From contig NZ_JAELTQ010000018.1 of NCBI RefSeq assembly GCF_016428905.1, positions 1 through 54,162 of the forward strand: 54,162 bases of DNA. Direction: 5' to 3'. The DNA comes from Dyella sp. ASV24. GTDB taxonomy: Bacteria > Pseudomonadota > Gammaproteobacteria > Xanthomonadales > Rhodanobacteraceae. Shown here piece by piece: positions 31,413-39,144 of this stretch. A program made the position numbers and the translations under genes. The notes below the pieces were generated by a model, which worked only from the letters and a program-made list of their open reading frames with translations, was not told the origin of the DNA and made no database searches. The stretch's first letter is position 1, and each line of letters opens with the position of its first letter.

Positions 31413-34295
31413 TCACTTCGACGGCTTGGCCGACACGGGGTTGCCGTCGCCATCGATCACCTGCACGTCGCCCAGCTTCAACGCGCGCACCGGGGCCTCG
31501 ATCTTCTTGAGATCACCCACAATCACCCATGTCAGGGCGCTGGGCTTGATGATCTCCTTGATCGCATCCTCAGCCTGCGGCTGGGTCACGGCTTCGGTAC
31601 GGGCTTTGAGCGTCTGCACGTAATCATCCGGATGGTCGTACTGGACGATCTCGCTCATCGCGCCGAGCACCTCAGAGGCGGTCTCGAAGCTGCCGGGCAG
31701 ACCACGGACATTGGAGTCCTTGATCTTGTCCACTTCCTGCTGGGTCAGCGGACGGGCGGCAATGACCTCGTTGGCTTCCTTGGCCACTTCATGAGCGGAC
31801 TCGGCCGTCTTGTCGGTCTGCACTGGCGCATACATCAGGAACGGACGCTGGCCGATCGCATCGCGCATGAAGCTGAAGGCGCCATAGGCCCAACGCTTGT
31901 CTTCACGCAGGTTCATGTTGAGACGCGAGGTGAAGCTGCCGCCAAACGCGCCGTTGGCGACGTCGATGGCCAGCTCGTTCGGCGCTTTGCTCGAGGGTGC
32001 GAGCAGGCCGGCGAGGATCAGCGATTGCGGCGCATCCGGCTTATCGATGAGGAACACGCGCGGCTTGGCCTGGTCGGCCACGGTGGCGATGTTCTTCTTC
32101 GGCACGGCGCTGGAGGGCGCCTTCCAGTCGCCAAAGGCGGCATCGAGCTGCGGGATGATCTGCTGCAGCGTGGTATCGCCGGCGACCAGGATCTTCACGT
32201 TATCCGGGCGCAGCCAGTCACGCTGGAAGGTGGAGAGGTCCGACGCCTGCATCGACTTGATGGCCTCCTCCGTACCTGAGCCGGTGAACGGAATGCCGTA
32301 AGCGTGGTGAGCGCCGTACAGCAGCGGCGGTAGCGTACGCAGAGCCAACGCGGTCGGCTGGGTCTTCTCCTGCGCGATGCCGGCCAGCCATTGGCCACGG
32401 ATGCGCTCGATGTCGTCCGACTTGAAGGCCGGATTGCGCACGATGTCGGCAAACAACGCCAGCGATGGCTGCAACTGGTCGTTCAAGGCATTGAGCGAAG
32501 CGGAGCACGCATCGAGACCACAACCGATGCGGGTGATCGCGCCCAGACGCTGCTTGCGCTTGGCCACTTCCACGGAGTCGAGATCCTTGGTGCTCTCGTT
32601 CATCAGCGTGGTGGTGAAGCTCGCGGTACCGAGCTTGCGGCCTTGGTCGGCCGCATAACCGGCATCGAACATCAGCTGCACGTGCGTTACCGGCACCGTG
32701 TGGCGCTGCGCGAGGATCACTTCGATGCCGTTCTTGAGTTTGCCGCGCTCAAGCTGAGGGAATTTCAGATCCGGGAACTGCGCTACCTGCGGCACACCCT
32801 TGCTGCGATCCACTTGGCTCTTGCCGACGACGTACTCGTGCTTGGCCGGCATCTTGGCCGCTGGGCGGCCTTCCTCCGGCCCCAGCGCGGCGACCTTGGC
32901 GTCTTCGGTATCCGGGTTGAAGTCGTCACCGGCGGGCAACACGGTCAGCAGATAGTCGCCCTTGCTGAGCCACTTGTCGGCGGCAGCTTTGACGCTCGCT
33001 GGCGTAGCCGCGTTGGCGCGCTCCAGATCCTTCTTGTAAGCGCCCGGGTCGCCGCGATAGACCTGACCTTCCGCCAGGATTACCGCCTTGCCGCCGGAGC
33101 CACCCACCTTTTCAAGACCGCGCACGAAGCCGGCGCGGTTACCGATCTTGGCGCGCTCGAGTTCGTCAGCGGTCGGGCCTTCGGCAAGGAATTTCTTCAC
33201 TTCTTCCGCGATGACCGCTTCAACCTTGGCCTGATCCACGCCCTCCTTGATGTCGGCCTGGATCTGGAACTGGCTGGCCAACGCGAACGGCGAAATGCTG
33301 GCGGAGACGTCATCGACCAGCTTGTCCTGATAGACCAAGCGCTGATACAGGCGCGAGGTCTTGCCACCGCCGAGCACGGTGGAGGCAAGATCAAGCTGGA
33401 TGGAATCATCGGTGCCCAGCTGCGGCACCACCCAGGTGCGGTAGATGCGCGGCTGCGCCACATGGTCGTGCTGGATGCCACGCGTGGACTTCTCCAGCGG
33501 CGTGATCCAGGCCTGCTGGCGCGGCACCGGCGGACCGGCCGGGATATCGCCGAAATACTTCTCGGCCTTGGCTTTGGCTTCCGCGACGGTGATGTCGCCG
33601 GCCAGCACCAACGTGGTGTTGGCGGCGCCGTAGTAATCGTGGAACCACTGCTTCACGTCAGCCAGCGAGGCTGCGTTGAGGTCTCCCATCGAACCAATGG
33701 TGTCGTGCTGGTACGGGTGGTTGCCCGGATAGGTGTTGGACAAGATGTTCTGGTCCACGCGCCCATAGGGGCGGTTCTCACCCTGGCGCTTTTCGTTCTG
33801 CACCACGCCGCGCTGGGTATCGAGCTCCTTCTGGCCGATAGCGCCGAGCAGGTGGCCCATGCGGTCCGACTCCATCCACAGCGCCATATCCAGCGCGGTG
33901 GTCGGCACGGTTTCAAAGTAGTTGGTGCGGTCGAACCAGGTGGTGCCGTTCATGTCGGTGGCGCCCGCCAGCTCGAACGGCTGAAAGTAGGTGCCCTTGT
34001 GGTTTTCGGAGCCCGAGAACATCAGGTGCTCGAACAAGTGCGCGAAACCGGTCTTGCCCTTGGGTTCGTCGCCCGAACCCACGTGGTACCAGATGCTTAC
34101 CGCGACAACGGGAGCCTTGTGATCCTCGTGCACCACCACGGTCAAGCCGTTGGGCAAGGTGAAGCGCGTGAAAGCGATATCCGGAACGGCCTGGGTGGAT
34201 TCGGCAGCGGCAGCCTGGGGCATCGCGACCGCAGGCAAGCCGGCCGACACGCTGAGGACGCCTGCGACAAGCAGGGCGAGGGGCTTTCTTGCCAT
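31413..34295 (-). CDS. Exported two-domain M16 family zinc protease
   Basis: A 960-residue insulinase-family protease with a signal peptide (LALLVAGVLSVSAGLPAVA). The first M16 unit has the inverted zinc site HLFEH at residues 86-90 (GKTGFAHLFEHLMFSGSENH) with the third ligand in VVQNEKRQGENRPYG. The second half (from ~residue 505, ERGKLKNGIEVILAQRHTVP) repeats the fold without a zinc site, as expected for the inactive partner domain. M16 proteases enclose and cut short peptides, so a periplasmic peptide-degrading role is likely. The ATG at 34295 has AGGAG seven bases upstream. It is divergent from the sigma-54-controlled small peptide gene. No known partner is adjacent. Confidence 0.9.
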   Translation of the reverse strand: MARKPLALLVAGVLSVSAGLPAVAMPQAAAAESTQAVPDIAFTRFTLPNGLTVVVHEDHKAPVVAVSIWYHVGSGDEPKGKTGFAHLFEHLMFSGSENHKGTYFQPFELAGATDMNGTTWFDRTNYFETVPTTALDMALWMESDRMGHLLGAIGQKELDTQRGVVQNEKRQGENRPYGRVDQNILSNTYPGNHPYQHDTIGSMGDLNAASLADVKQWFHDYYGAANTTLVLAGDITVAEAKAKAEKYFGDIPAGPPVPRQQAWITPLEKSTRGIQHDHVAQPRIYRTWVVPQLGTDDSIQLDLASTVLGGGKTSRLYQRLVYQDKLVDDVSASISPFALASQFQIQADIKEGVDQAKVEAVIAEEVKKFLAEGPTADELERAKIGNRAGFVRGLEKVGGSGGKAVILAEGQVYRGDPGAYKKDLERANAATPASVKAAADKWLSKGDYLLTVLPAGDDFNPDTEDAKVAALGPEEGRPAAKMPAKHEYVVGKSQVDRSKGVPQVAQFPDLKFPQLERGKLKNGIEVILAQRHTVPVTHVQLMFDAGYAADQGRKLGTASFTTTLMNESTKDLDSVEVAKRKQRLGAITRIGCGLDACSASLNALNDQLQPSLALFADIVRNPAFKSDDIERIRGQWLAGIAQEKTQPTALALRTLPPLLYGAHHAYGIPFTGSGTEEAIKSMQASDLSTFQRDWLRPDNVKILVAGDTTLQQIIPQLDAAFGDWKAPSSAVPKKNIATVADQAKPRVFLIDKPDAPQSLILAGLLAPSSKAPNELAIDVANGAFGGSFTSRLNMNLREDKRWAYGAFSFMRDAIGQRPFLMYAPVQTDKTAESAHEVAKEANEVIAARPLTQQEVDKIKDSNVRGLPGSFETASEVLGAMSEIVQYDHPDDYVQTLKARTEAVTQPQAEDAIKEIIKPSALTWVIVGDLKKIEAPVRALKLGDVQVIDGDGNPVSAKPSK

Positions 34296-34434
34296 CACGA
34301 CACTCCTGGTTTTTAACGGATGAACGCACCGAGGCTAGCCACGCCCCGGAACCTTGGCAAATGACCAATGGCATGGTGGACAACCCTGGAAGCGCTTCGT
34401 TCGCCGCGAGGGTGTGACAGCAGACCCCAGCCCC

Positions 34435-34491
34435 CGTCCGCAGGGTGTCCGCACCCTGTCCGGCCGCGGCCGGTCGCTGTCCGCGGACAGC
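34435..34491. promoter_or_regulatory. Phased TGTCCG half-sites and palindromes (candidate enhancer-binding sites)
   Basis: TGTCCG or CGTCCG occurs at 34435, 34446, 34457 and 34478, with spacings of 11, 11 and 21 bp, all on one DNA face. The last is part of the perfect 16-bp palindrome GCTGTCCGCGGACAGC (34476-34491). Two more dyads are AGGGTG-TCCG-CACCCT (34442-34457) and CCGGCCGCGGCCGG (34460-34473). The array ends about 90 bp upstream of the predicted sigma-54 start site, the usual distance for an enhancer-binding activator. Confidence 0.65.
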
Positions 34492-34556
34492 GAAACGTCT
34501 TAAGTGGCCCACGAAGATATCTAGCAAATACAGTCACTTGATGACGCAAAGGAGGT

Positions 34557-34573
34557 TGGCACGGGGCTTGCCA
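34557..34573 (+). promoter_or_regulatory. Sigma-54 (RpoN) -24/-12 promoter
   Basis: TGGCACG (34557-34563), four bases, then TTGCCA (34568-34573). The invariant GG (34558-34559) and GC (34570-34571) are exactly 10 bp apart, and the -24 element is a perfect consensus. The predicted start of transcription is near 34583, giving a 36-nt leader before the ATG at 34619. Confidence 0.8.
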
Positions 34574-34618
34574 TATCTACCGTGCAGGACCTACCCCACT
34601 TTCATCGGAGACATGATC

Positions 34619-34828
34619 ATGAAATTCGAAGCCCTGATGCTGCGCAGCCTCTTCGTTGCCTGCCTGTTGGTTTGCGGACTCGTGCTGGGTGCCATGGTGA
34701 ACGCCTCGCCCCAGGCCATTCGCCTCGCCGCTGCCGGTACCGCCGGCCAATTGATTGCCACCCCAACCGCCACCGCCTGCGCGCTGCCGCCCGATGGCGT
34801 GGTGTGCCCCCGCATCACCAACGGCTGA
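34619..34828 (+). CDS. Small exported peptide with a cysteine pair, under a sigma-54 promoter
   Basis: A 69-residue product with a clear signal peptide (hydrophobic LMLRSLFVACLLVCGLVLGA, residues ~7-26; cleavage probably near NASPQA). The mature part of roughly 38 residues is Ala/Thr-rich and ends in ACALPPDGVVCPRITNG, where two cysteines nine residues apart could form one disulfide loop. The start at 34619 is supported by GGAG eight bases upstream; an ATG at 34613 is too close to that site. I recognise no family. Sigma-54 control and the divergent peptide-degrading M16 protease make a secreted signal, toxin or stress peptide conceivable, but this is inference. trmL follows 63 bp downstream. 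Confidence 0.65.
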   Translation: MKFEALMLRSLFVACLLVCGLVLGAMVNASPQAIRLAAAGTAGQLIATPTATACALPPDGVVCPRITNG

Positions 34829-34879
34829 GCAAGGAAGCTCGCCGTTCCGCGGCCATTTCGCGGGTGATGGGAGAACCCT

Positions 34880-34885
34880 GATAAT
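34880..34885 (+). promoter_or_regulatory. Candidate -10 box for leaderless trmL
   Basis: GATAAT ends 6 bp before the trmL ATG at 34892, so transcription would begin at or next to the start codon. No ribosome site precedes the ATG at usable distance. No clear -35 box was found. Confidence 0.4.
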
Positions 34886-34891
34886 GGCCGG

Positions 34892-35359
34892 ATGCTGCAT
34901 GTCATCCTCTTTAGACCGGAAATACCCCCCAATACCGGCAACGCGATCAGGTTGTGCGCCAACACTGGCGCCTCGTTGCACCTGATCCGCCCCTTGGGGT
35001 TCGAACTGGACGATGCCCGCCTGCGCCGCGCAGGCCTGGACTATCACGAATACGCGCAGCTGGCCGTGCATGACGACCTCGCCAGCTGCCTCGAGAGCAT
35101 CGGCCAACCCCGTGTCTTCGCCTTCTCCACGCGCGGTCGCGTGGCTCATGTCGACGCCCGCTTCGTGGAGGGCGATGCGCTGTTGTTTGGCTGCGAAACT
35201 GCCGGATTGCCTGGCGAGGTGCTCGATGCCATTCCGGAGGCGCAACGTTTGCGGCTGCCGATGCGGCCGGACAGTCGGAGCCTCAATTTGTCCAATACGG
35301 TGGCGATTGCGGTGTATGAGGCGTGGCGGCAGATGGGGTTTGTTGGCGCGGCGGGGTGA
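34892..35359 (+). CDS. trmL: tRNA (cytidine(34)-2'-O)-methyltransferase TrmL
   Basis: A 155-residue SPOUT-fold methyltransferase that methylates the 2'-O of wobble nucleotide 34 in tRNA-Leu isoacceptors. The N-terminus [20 protein letters not shown] is diagnostic. The C-terminal trefoil-knot motifs are [11 protein letters not shown] (residues ~105-115) and [20 protein letters not shown] (~128-147), the S-adenosylmethionine site. E. coli TrmL has GPETRGLP in the first of these, so Pro-to-Cys and Arg-to-Ala changes are notable but not obviously harmful. The gene appears leaderless: GATAAT lies just before the ATG. The large repeat region follows it. Confidence 0.95.
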   Translation: MLHVILFRPEIPPNTGNAIRLCANTGASLHLIRPLGFELDDARLRRAGLDYHEYAQLAVHDDLASCLESIGQPRVFAFSTRGRVAHVDARFVEGDALLFGCETAGLPGEVLDAIPEAQRLRLPMRPDSRSLNLSNTVAIAVYEAWRQMGFVGAAG

Positions 35360-35873
35360 TGTTTTCTCCGCGTGGATGGGGTGATGGGCGATCCGGGCTC
35401 GTCGCTTCGTATCCGCGGTTAGTTCGGCGTGCATTCGAAGGATGCACGCGCGGAGTGCAGTGGGCGCCTCCGTTCTGCTCCCTCTCCCTTCGGGGAGAGG
35501 GTTGGGGTGAGGGGTGAGTGCTCGCCGCATGGCTTCATCTTTAGCCGTCACCCCGGCGCACCCCGCAAAAGGGGGCAAGGGCCGGGGTCCAGTGGCGTCA
35601 GTGGTCGGCTGTCGCCTCGGACGTTATCGCGACCTGGCCGCTTACGCAGCGGGCGTTTCGATCGTCTGCCGACGCTCGAGTCACTTTTCTTTTGCTGGCC
35701 CAAAAGAAAAGTAACCCAAAGAAAATGGCCGCAAAGCCAACGCCCGCAGCATCACGATGGGATAAGCCCGAACGGGTGAGGAATCGTGTGGCTTGGCAAC
35801 CTCCACCTCTACACAGCGGGTACGCCGTAGCGCTTCGCAACGCGCCATGGCCTAGAGGACTTAAAGCAGCTTT

Positions 35874-36025
35874 CGCTACGCTTCCCGATCGCTGAGGCTA
35901 GGGAGAGAGGACGCTACGCTTTCCTACCGCCGAGGCAAGGTAAAGGGAGCGCTACGCTTTCCCTCCACTGGGGCAAGGTAAAGCAGACGCTACGCTTCCC
36001 GACCGGTGGGGAGAACTCGCCACCA
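35874..36025 (+). repeat. 38-bp tandem repeat, four units
   Basis: CGCTACGCTT begins at 35874, 35912, 35950 and 35988, exactly 38 bp apart each time. Units 2 and 3 are the most alike (each also ends with GGCAAGGTAAAG), and the outer ones are degenerate. There are no spacers, so this is not a CRISPR array. It lies in the centre of the composite inverted repeat. Confidence 0.75.
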
Positions 36026-36191
36026 AACGGCATCGTCTTTGTCTTCTGCCTTGGCTTTGTGCACTTAGAGCAAGAGCAACGCGACCTGCAGCGATGCGAT
36101 GTGCAGCTCCGCTGCACGAGCCGTCCGCTTTCGCTCTTGATCTTCCGGGCCCCGTATGAGGCGGCGGGCGGGTGGAGAAAAGGCCCGCAGG

Positions 36192-36219
36192 GGAATCGGC
36201 AGGGATGCCGATTCCTTTT
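36192..36219 (+). terminator. Terminator-like hairpin inside the repeat region
   Basis: A perfect 10-bp stem (GGAATCGGCA 36192-36201, TGCCGATTCC 36206-36215) with a GGGA loop is followed by TTTT. It could end a plus-strand transcript of the repeat region, or simply be a part of the dispersed repeat. Confidence 0.5.
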
Positions 36220-36632
36220 CGCCGGGGCAGGAGCCCCGTCGAAAAGCCCGGAACCCGACCGCGTACCTGGAGGGCGACAGCCCGGAAGGCGACTCATCCG
36301 GGGGGCCCTTTCTTTGGGTTACTTTTCTTTGGGCAAGCAAAGAAAAGTGACTCGGCCTTCGGCAGAAGGGCGAAACGCCCGCCGCGTAGGCGGCCAGATC
36401 GCGATAACGCGACAATCAAACACCGAGGCTCTGGACCCCGGCCCTTGCCCCCTTTTGCGGGGTGCGCCGGGGTGACGGCTAAAGATGAAGGCACGAGGCG
36501 AACACCCTCCCCTTTACCCAAAGGGGAGAGGGAGCAACAAGCCACCGCGACAACCACGCCCCACATCAACACACACCCACACATTCTCCACCCCATCAGA
36601 AGCCCCAACACCGACCCCACAACTCGAGCGGC

Positions 36633-36638
36633 TACAAT
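36633..36638 (+). promoter_or_regulatory. Candidate -10 box for leaderless ubiJ
   Basis: TACAAT ends 6 bp before the ubiJ ATG (36645), so the message would start at the ATG. No ribosome site is present. No clear -35 box was found. Confidence 0.45.
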
Positions 36639-36644
36639 GACCCG

Positions 36645-37298
36645 ATGACCGCCCCATCCCTCCAGTCATTGCTCCCCCGCCCGCTGCGCGCCCTCGCCGG
36701 CCGCGCGCTGGAAACCGCGCTCAACCACACCTTGTCGCTCGACCCGGAAACCAAGACCCGGCTGTCCGCACTCGACGGTCGCAGCGTGCAACTGCACCTG
36801 CGCGGCCCAGAACTGGCCCTATCCGTGACAGTGGAAGGCGACCAACTGAAAGTCGGACCAGCACAAGACGACAACCACCTTCGCGTCGCCGCCACGCCGG
36901 GCAGCCTGCTCGCCATGCTGGTGAAGCGTGACGACGAGGGTGTAGCGCCGGGTAAGGTGGAGATCGCCGGTGACGCCGACCTTGCGCGTCGACTGGAAAA
37001 ACTCGCCAGCAAGTTCGCACCCGATTTCGAAGAGGCCTTCGCGCGCACCTTCGGAGAAGTGCTCGGGGTTCCGCTGGCCAAGGCCGTACGCAATGGTCTG
37101 GCCCATGCGAAGGAAACGGCCAGCCATCTCACCACCGATACGGCCGACTGGCTGCGCGACGAAGCGCGTGTCGCCGCGGCGCCGGGCGAGGTCGAAGGCT
37201 TTCTCGACGGCGTCGATGACCTGCGCGAACGCGCCGATCGCCTCGAGGCACGCCTGGCCCGGCTGGAGCAGCGTCTGAAGAAGGGGCCCGTCGCGTGA
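36645..37298 (+). CDS. ubiJ: Ubiquinone biosynthesis accessory factor UbiJ (SCP2 domain)
   Basis: A 217-residue UbiJ: an SCP2-type lipid-binding domain at residues ~20-115 ([49 protein letters not shown]), then a helical part ending in a coiled coil ([20 protein letters not shown]). UbiJ binds ubiquinone intermediates and, with UbiK, organises the Ubi enzyme complex under aerobic conditions. The following ubiB overlaps it by 4 bp (GTGA). In E. coli ubiE precedes ubiJ; here a repeat region replaces it. The partner gene ubiK is in this window at 49553. The start is probably leaderless. Confidence 0.93.
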   Translation: MTAPSLQSLLPRPLRALAGRALETALNHTLSLDPETKTRLSALDGRSVQLHLRGPELALSVTVEGDQLKVGPAQDDNHLRVAATPGSLLAMLVKRDDEGVAPGKVEIAGDADLARRLEKLASKFAPDFEEAFARTFGEVLGVPLAKAVRNGLAHAKETASHLTTDTADWLRDEARVAAAPGEVEGFLDGVDDLRERADRLEARLARLEQRLKKGPVA

Positions 37299-38944
37299 GG
37301 GTTCCGTTGAAGGTTGTACCGCGCGTGATGCGCGTGGCTTCTGTACTGTTGGCTTATCGCCTCGACGAACTGGTCGATGCCGCGCACCTGTTCCGACCGT
37401 TGAAGCTGGTGCGTCCATTCGTCGCGCGTCCGCGCACGGACGTTACCAGTCTCTCTCGCGGTGCACGCCTGCGTCTGGCACTCACCGAATTGGGCCCGAT
37501 TTTCGTCAAGGCTGGTCAGGTGCTGTCCACGCGCCGCGATCTGGTGCCGGCGGACATCGCCGACGAACTCGCGCAGCTGCAGGATCAGGTGCCGCCTTTC
37601 CCGGGCGCTCAGGCGCGCACCATCATCGAGCAGGAGCTGAAGGCGCCGGTCACGTCGTTGTATACGAGCTTCGACGAAACGCCGCTCGCTTCCGCATCCA
37701 TCGCGCAGGTACACGCTGCCACGCTGCAGGATGGCAGTGCAGTTGTAGTGAAAGTACTGCGCCCCGGCATCGACAGGCAGATCGAGCGCGACGTGAAACT
37801 GCTGCGCTCACTGGGTGAACTGGCGCAGCGCTGGCACCCCAACGCCGACAAGATCCGTCCACTCGACGTGGTCGCCGAAGTCGAGAAGATGCTGGAGAAC
37901 GAGCTGGATCTGCAGCGCGAAGGCGCCAGCGCCAGTCTGCTCCGCCGCAATTTCGAAAGCGGCGAAGACCTCTACGTACCCGCCGTGCACTGGGATCTCA
38001 CCAGTGCGCGCGTGCTCACGCTGGAGCGCGTCTATGGCGTGAGCTGCGACGACATAGCCTCCATCGACGCCGCCGGCATCGATCGCAAGGCGCTCGCCGT
38101 GAAGGGCGTGCGACTGTTCTACGAACAGGTGTTCCGCGACAATTTCTTCCATGCGGACGCACACCCCGGCAACATCTGGGTGGATACATCGCGGCCGAAC
38201 GACGCGCGCTTCATCGCGCTGGATTTCGGCATCATGGGTTCGCTGCCGGAACAGGATCAGTACTGGCTGGCGCAGAACTTCATTGCGCTGTTTGAACGTG
38301 ACTACGCACGCATCGCTCAGTTGCATGTGGACGCTGGCTGGATGCCATCGACCGTACGCATCGACGAGCTGACCGCCGCTGTCCGCACCGTGTGTGAGCC
38401 GTACTTCACCCGCCCGCTGTCGCAGATTTCACTGGCCGAACTGGTGGTGAAGCTGTTTCAGACTGCGCGGCGCTACGAGCTCACGCTGCAGCCGCAGCTG
38501 ATTCTGTTGCAGAAGACGCTGCTCAATATCGAAGGCGTCGGCCGCATGCTCGATCCGGAAATCGACATCTGGGCCGTGGCGCATCCGGTGCTTCGGCGGA
38601 TCCTGCGCGAGCGCTACAGCCCTCGCCGCACGCTGCGTGAGTTGCGCAAGCACCTGCCGGAATGGTTCCACGCCGCGCCGCAGTTCCCCGAACTGGTGCG
38701 CAATGCCTTGCAGCAGGTCGCCACGGGCGAACGCCGCACCATCAGTGATCCCCGCGAATTGGAACAGCAACGCGAAGAGGCGCAACGTACGCGTCGCGCG
38801 CTGTCGTTCGGGCTGCTGGGCAGCAGCTTGCTCGTCGGCAGCGCCGTGCTGTGGACGTTGGCGCCAGCGCATGGTGCATGGCATGCAGCAGCGGTTGGCG
38901 TGGCTGGATTGATCGCTTTTGTCGCTGGTTGGCCTCGACGCTGA
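37295..38944 (+). CDS. ubiB: Ubiquinone biosynthesis regulatory protein kinase-like UbiB
   Basis: A 549-residue UbiB, an atypical kinase-like ATPase that supports ubiquinone synthesis at the inner membrane. The diagnostic KxGQ motif is at residues 72-75 ([14 protein letters not shown]). An Ala-rich nucleotide loop ([11 protein letters not shown]) replaces the usual Gly-rich one. The ATP-site lysine is in [10 protein letters not shown], the catalytic loop is [10 protein letters not shown] and the metal site is LDFGIMG. Two C-terminal membrane helices (~500-545: [16 protein letters not shown] and [15 protein letters not shown]) anchor it. The GTG start overlaps the ubiJ stop. Length matches E. 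coli UbiB (546). All key residues are present. Confidence 0.95.
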   Translation: MRVPLKVVPRVMRVASVLLAYRLDELVDAAHLFRPLKLVRPFVARPRTDVTSLSRGARLRLALTELGPIFVKAGQVLSTRRDLVPADIADELAQLQDQVPPFPGAQARTIIEQELKAPVTSLYTSFDETPLASASIAQVHAATLQDGSAVVVKVLRPGIDRQIERDVKLLRSLGELAQRWHPNADKIRPLDVVAEVEKMLENELDLQREGASASLLRRNFESGEDLYVPAVHWDLTSARVLTLERVYGVSCDDIASIDAAGIDRKALAVKGVRLFYEQVFRDNFFHADAHPGNIWVDTSRPNDARFIALDFGIMGSLPEQDQYWLAQNFIALFERDYARIAQLHVDAGWMPSTVRIDELTAAVRTVCEPYFTRPLSQISLAELVVKLFQTARRYELTLQPQLILLQKTLLNIEGVGRMLDPEIDIWAVAHPVLRRILRERYSPRRTLRELRKHLPEWFHAAPQFPELVRNALQQVATGERRTISDPRELEQQREEAQRTRRALSFGLLGSSLLVGSAVLWTLAPAHGAWHAAAVGVAGLIAFVAGWPRR

Positions 38945-38955
38945 TTTGTCCTCAC

Positions 38956-39097
38956 CGTCATCCCGGCGAAGGCCGGAGGCGCTTTTCAACAGCCGAATGG
39001 CTGGTCATCCAGAGCCGCAGGGCACGCTCAAGCGGTAACGCTACTGGATGACCAGCTTCGCTGTTGTAAAACACCTCCGGCCTGCGCCGGAATGACG
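38956..39097. repeat. 142-bp long-hairpin repeat element
   Basis: The left arm (38956-39012) and right arm (39044-39097) are inverted copies with a few mismatches and small gaps: CGTCATCCCGGCGAAGGCCG ... GCTGGTCATCCAG against its complement. The outer ends belong to the CGTCATCCCGGC palindrome family. A 31-bp loop separates the arms. It fills most of the gap between ubiB and truC and would fold into one long hairpin in DNA or RNA. Confidence 0.75.
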
Positions 39098-39144
39098 ACA
39101 TTGATGGATGGCGCTGTATCTTCGCGCCGTTCTGGATAGTGATA

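Larger units (their letters stand above)
34296..34618 (+). promoter_or_regulatory. 323-bp divergent regulatory region
   Basis: This gap separates the M16 protease gene (minus) from the small exported peptide gene (plus). It holds three nested palindromes and phased TGTCCG half-sites at 34435-34491 and a sigma-54-type promoter at 34557-34573. The part next to the protease gene (34296-34430) shows only its AGGAG ribosome site and no convincing promoter by eye. Confidence 0.7.
35477..36535. repeat. Composite inverted-repeat element (1.06 kb)
   Basis: The two ends are inverted copies of each other. The outermost GCTCCCTCTCCC (35477-35488) is matched by its complement at 36524-36535. Then come 60-bp arms identical to the base, 35533-35592 and 36431-36490 (CTTCATCTTTAGCCGTCACC ... 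GGGGTCCAG). Imperfect arms reach inward to the core GAGTCACTTTTCTTT / AAAGAAAAGTAACCCAAAG at 35678-35724 and its inverted partner at 36306-36353. The core is a dispersed intergenic repeat I recognise from Xanthomonadales and Pseudomonas genomes, where it is often mis-annotated as short proteins. No transposase is present. Confidence 0.75.
35360..36644. other. 1.29-kb non-coding region built of dispersed repeats
   Basis: No credible gene lies between trmL and ubiJ. Open frames here on both strands give Arg/Pro/Gly-rich products that change with each repeat and lack ribosome sites. The stretch contains a composite inverted repeat (35477-36535), a 38-bp tandem repeat (35874-36025), a terminator-like hairpin (36192-36219) and, at the far end, the ubiJ promoter. 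The flank 36536-36625 is a C/A-rich, G-poor stretch without other signals. Confidence 0.75.

Noticed and set aside
32391-34316. 641-codon open frame antisense to the M16 protease gene
   Set aside because: Long antisense frames are common opposite GC-rich genes. The product is His/Gly/Arg-rich with no domain, while the protease strand has full M16 motifs.
34577-35578. 333-codon open frame on the minus strand across trmL
   Set aside because: It is antisense to trmL, which has clear family motifs, and its start lies in a dispersed repeat. Its product is Arg/Gly/Ala-rich without any recognisable domain.
35874-36025. Possible CRISPR array
   Set aside because: Repeats are directly adjacent in a 38-bp period with no unique spacers, units are degenerate, and no cas genes are present.
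36172-36648. Open frame containing GPFFGLLFFGQAKKS
   Set aside because: This is translation of the dispersed TTTTCTTTG repeat, a known source of spurious proteins. No ribosome site.
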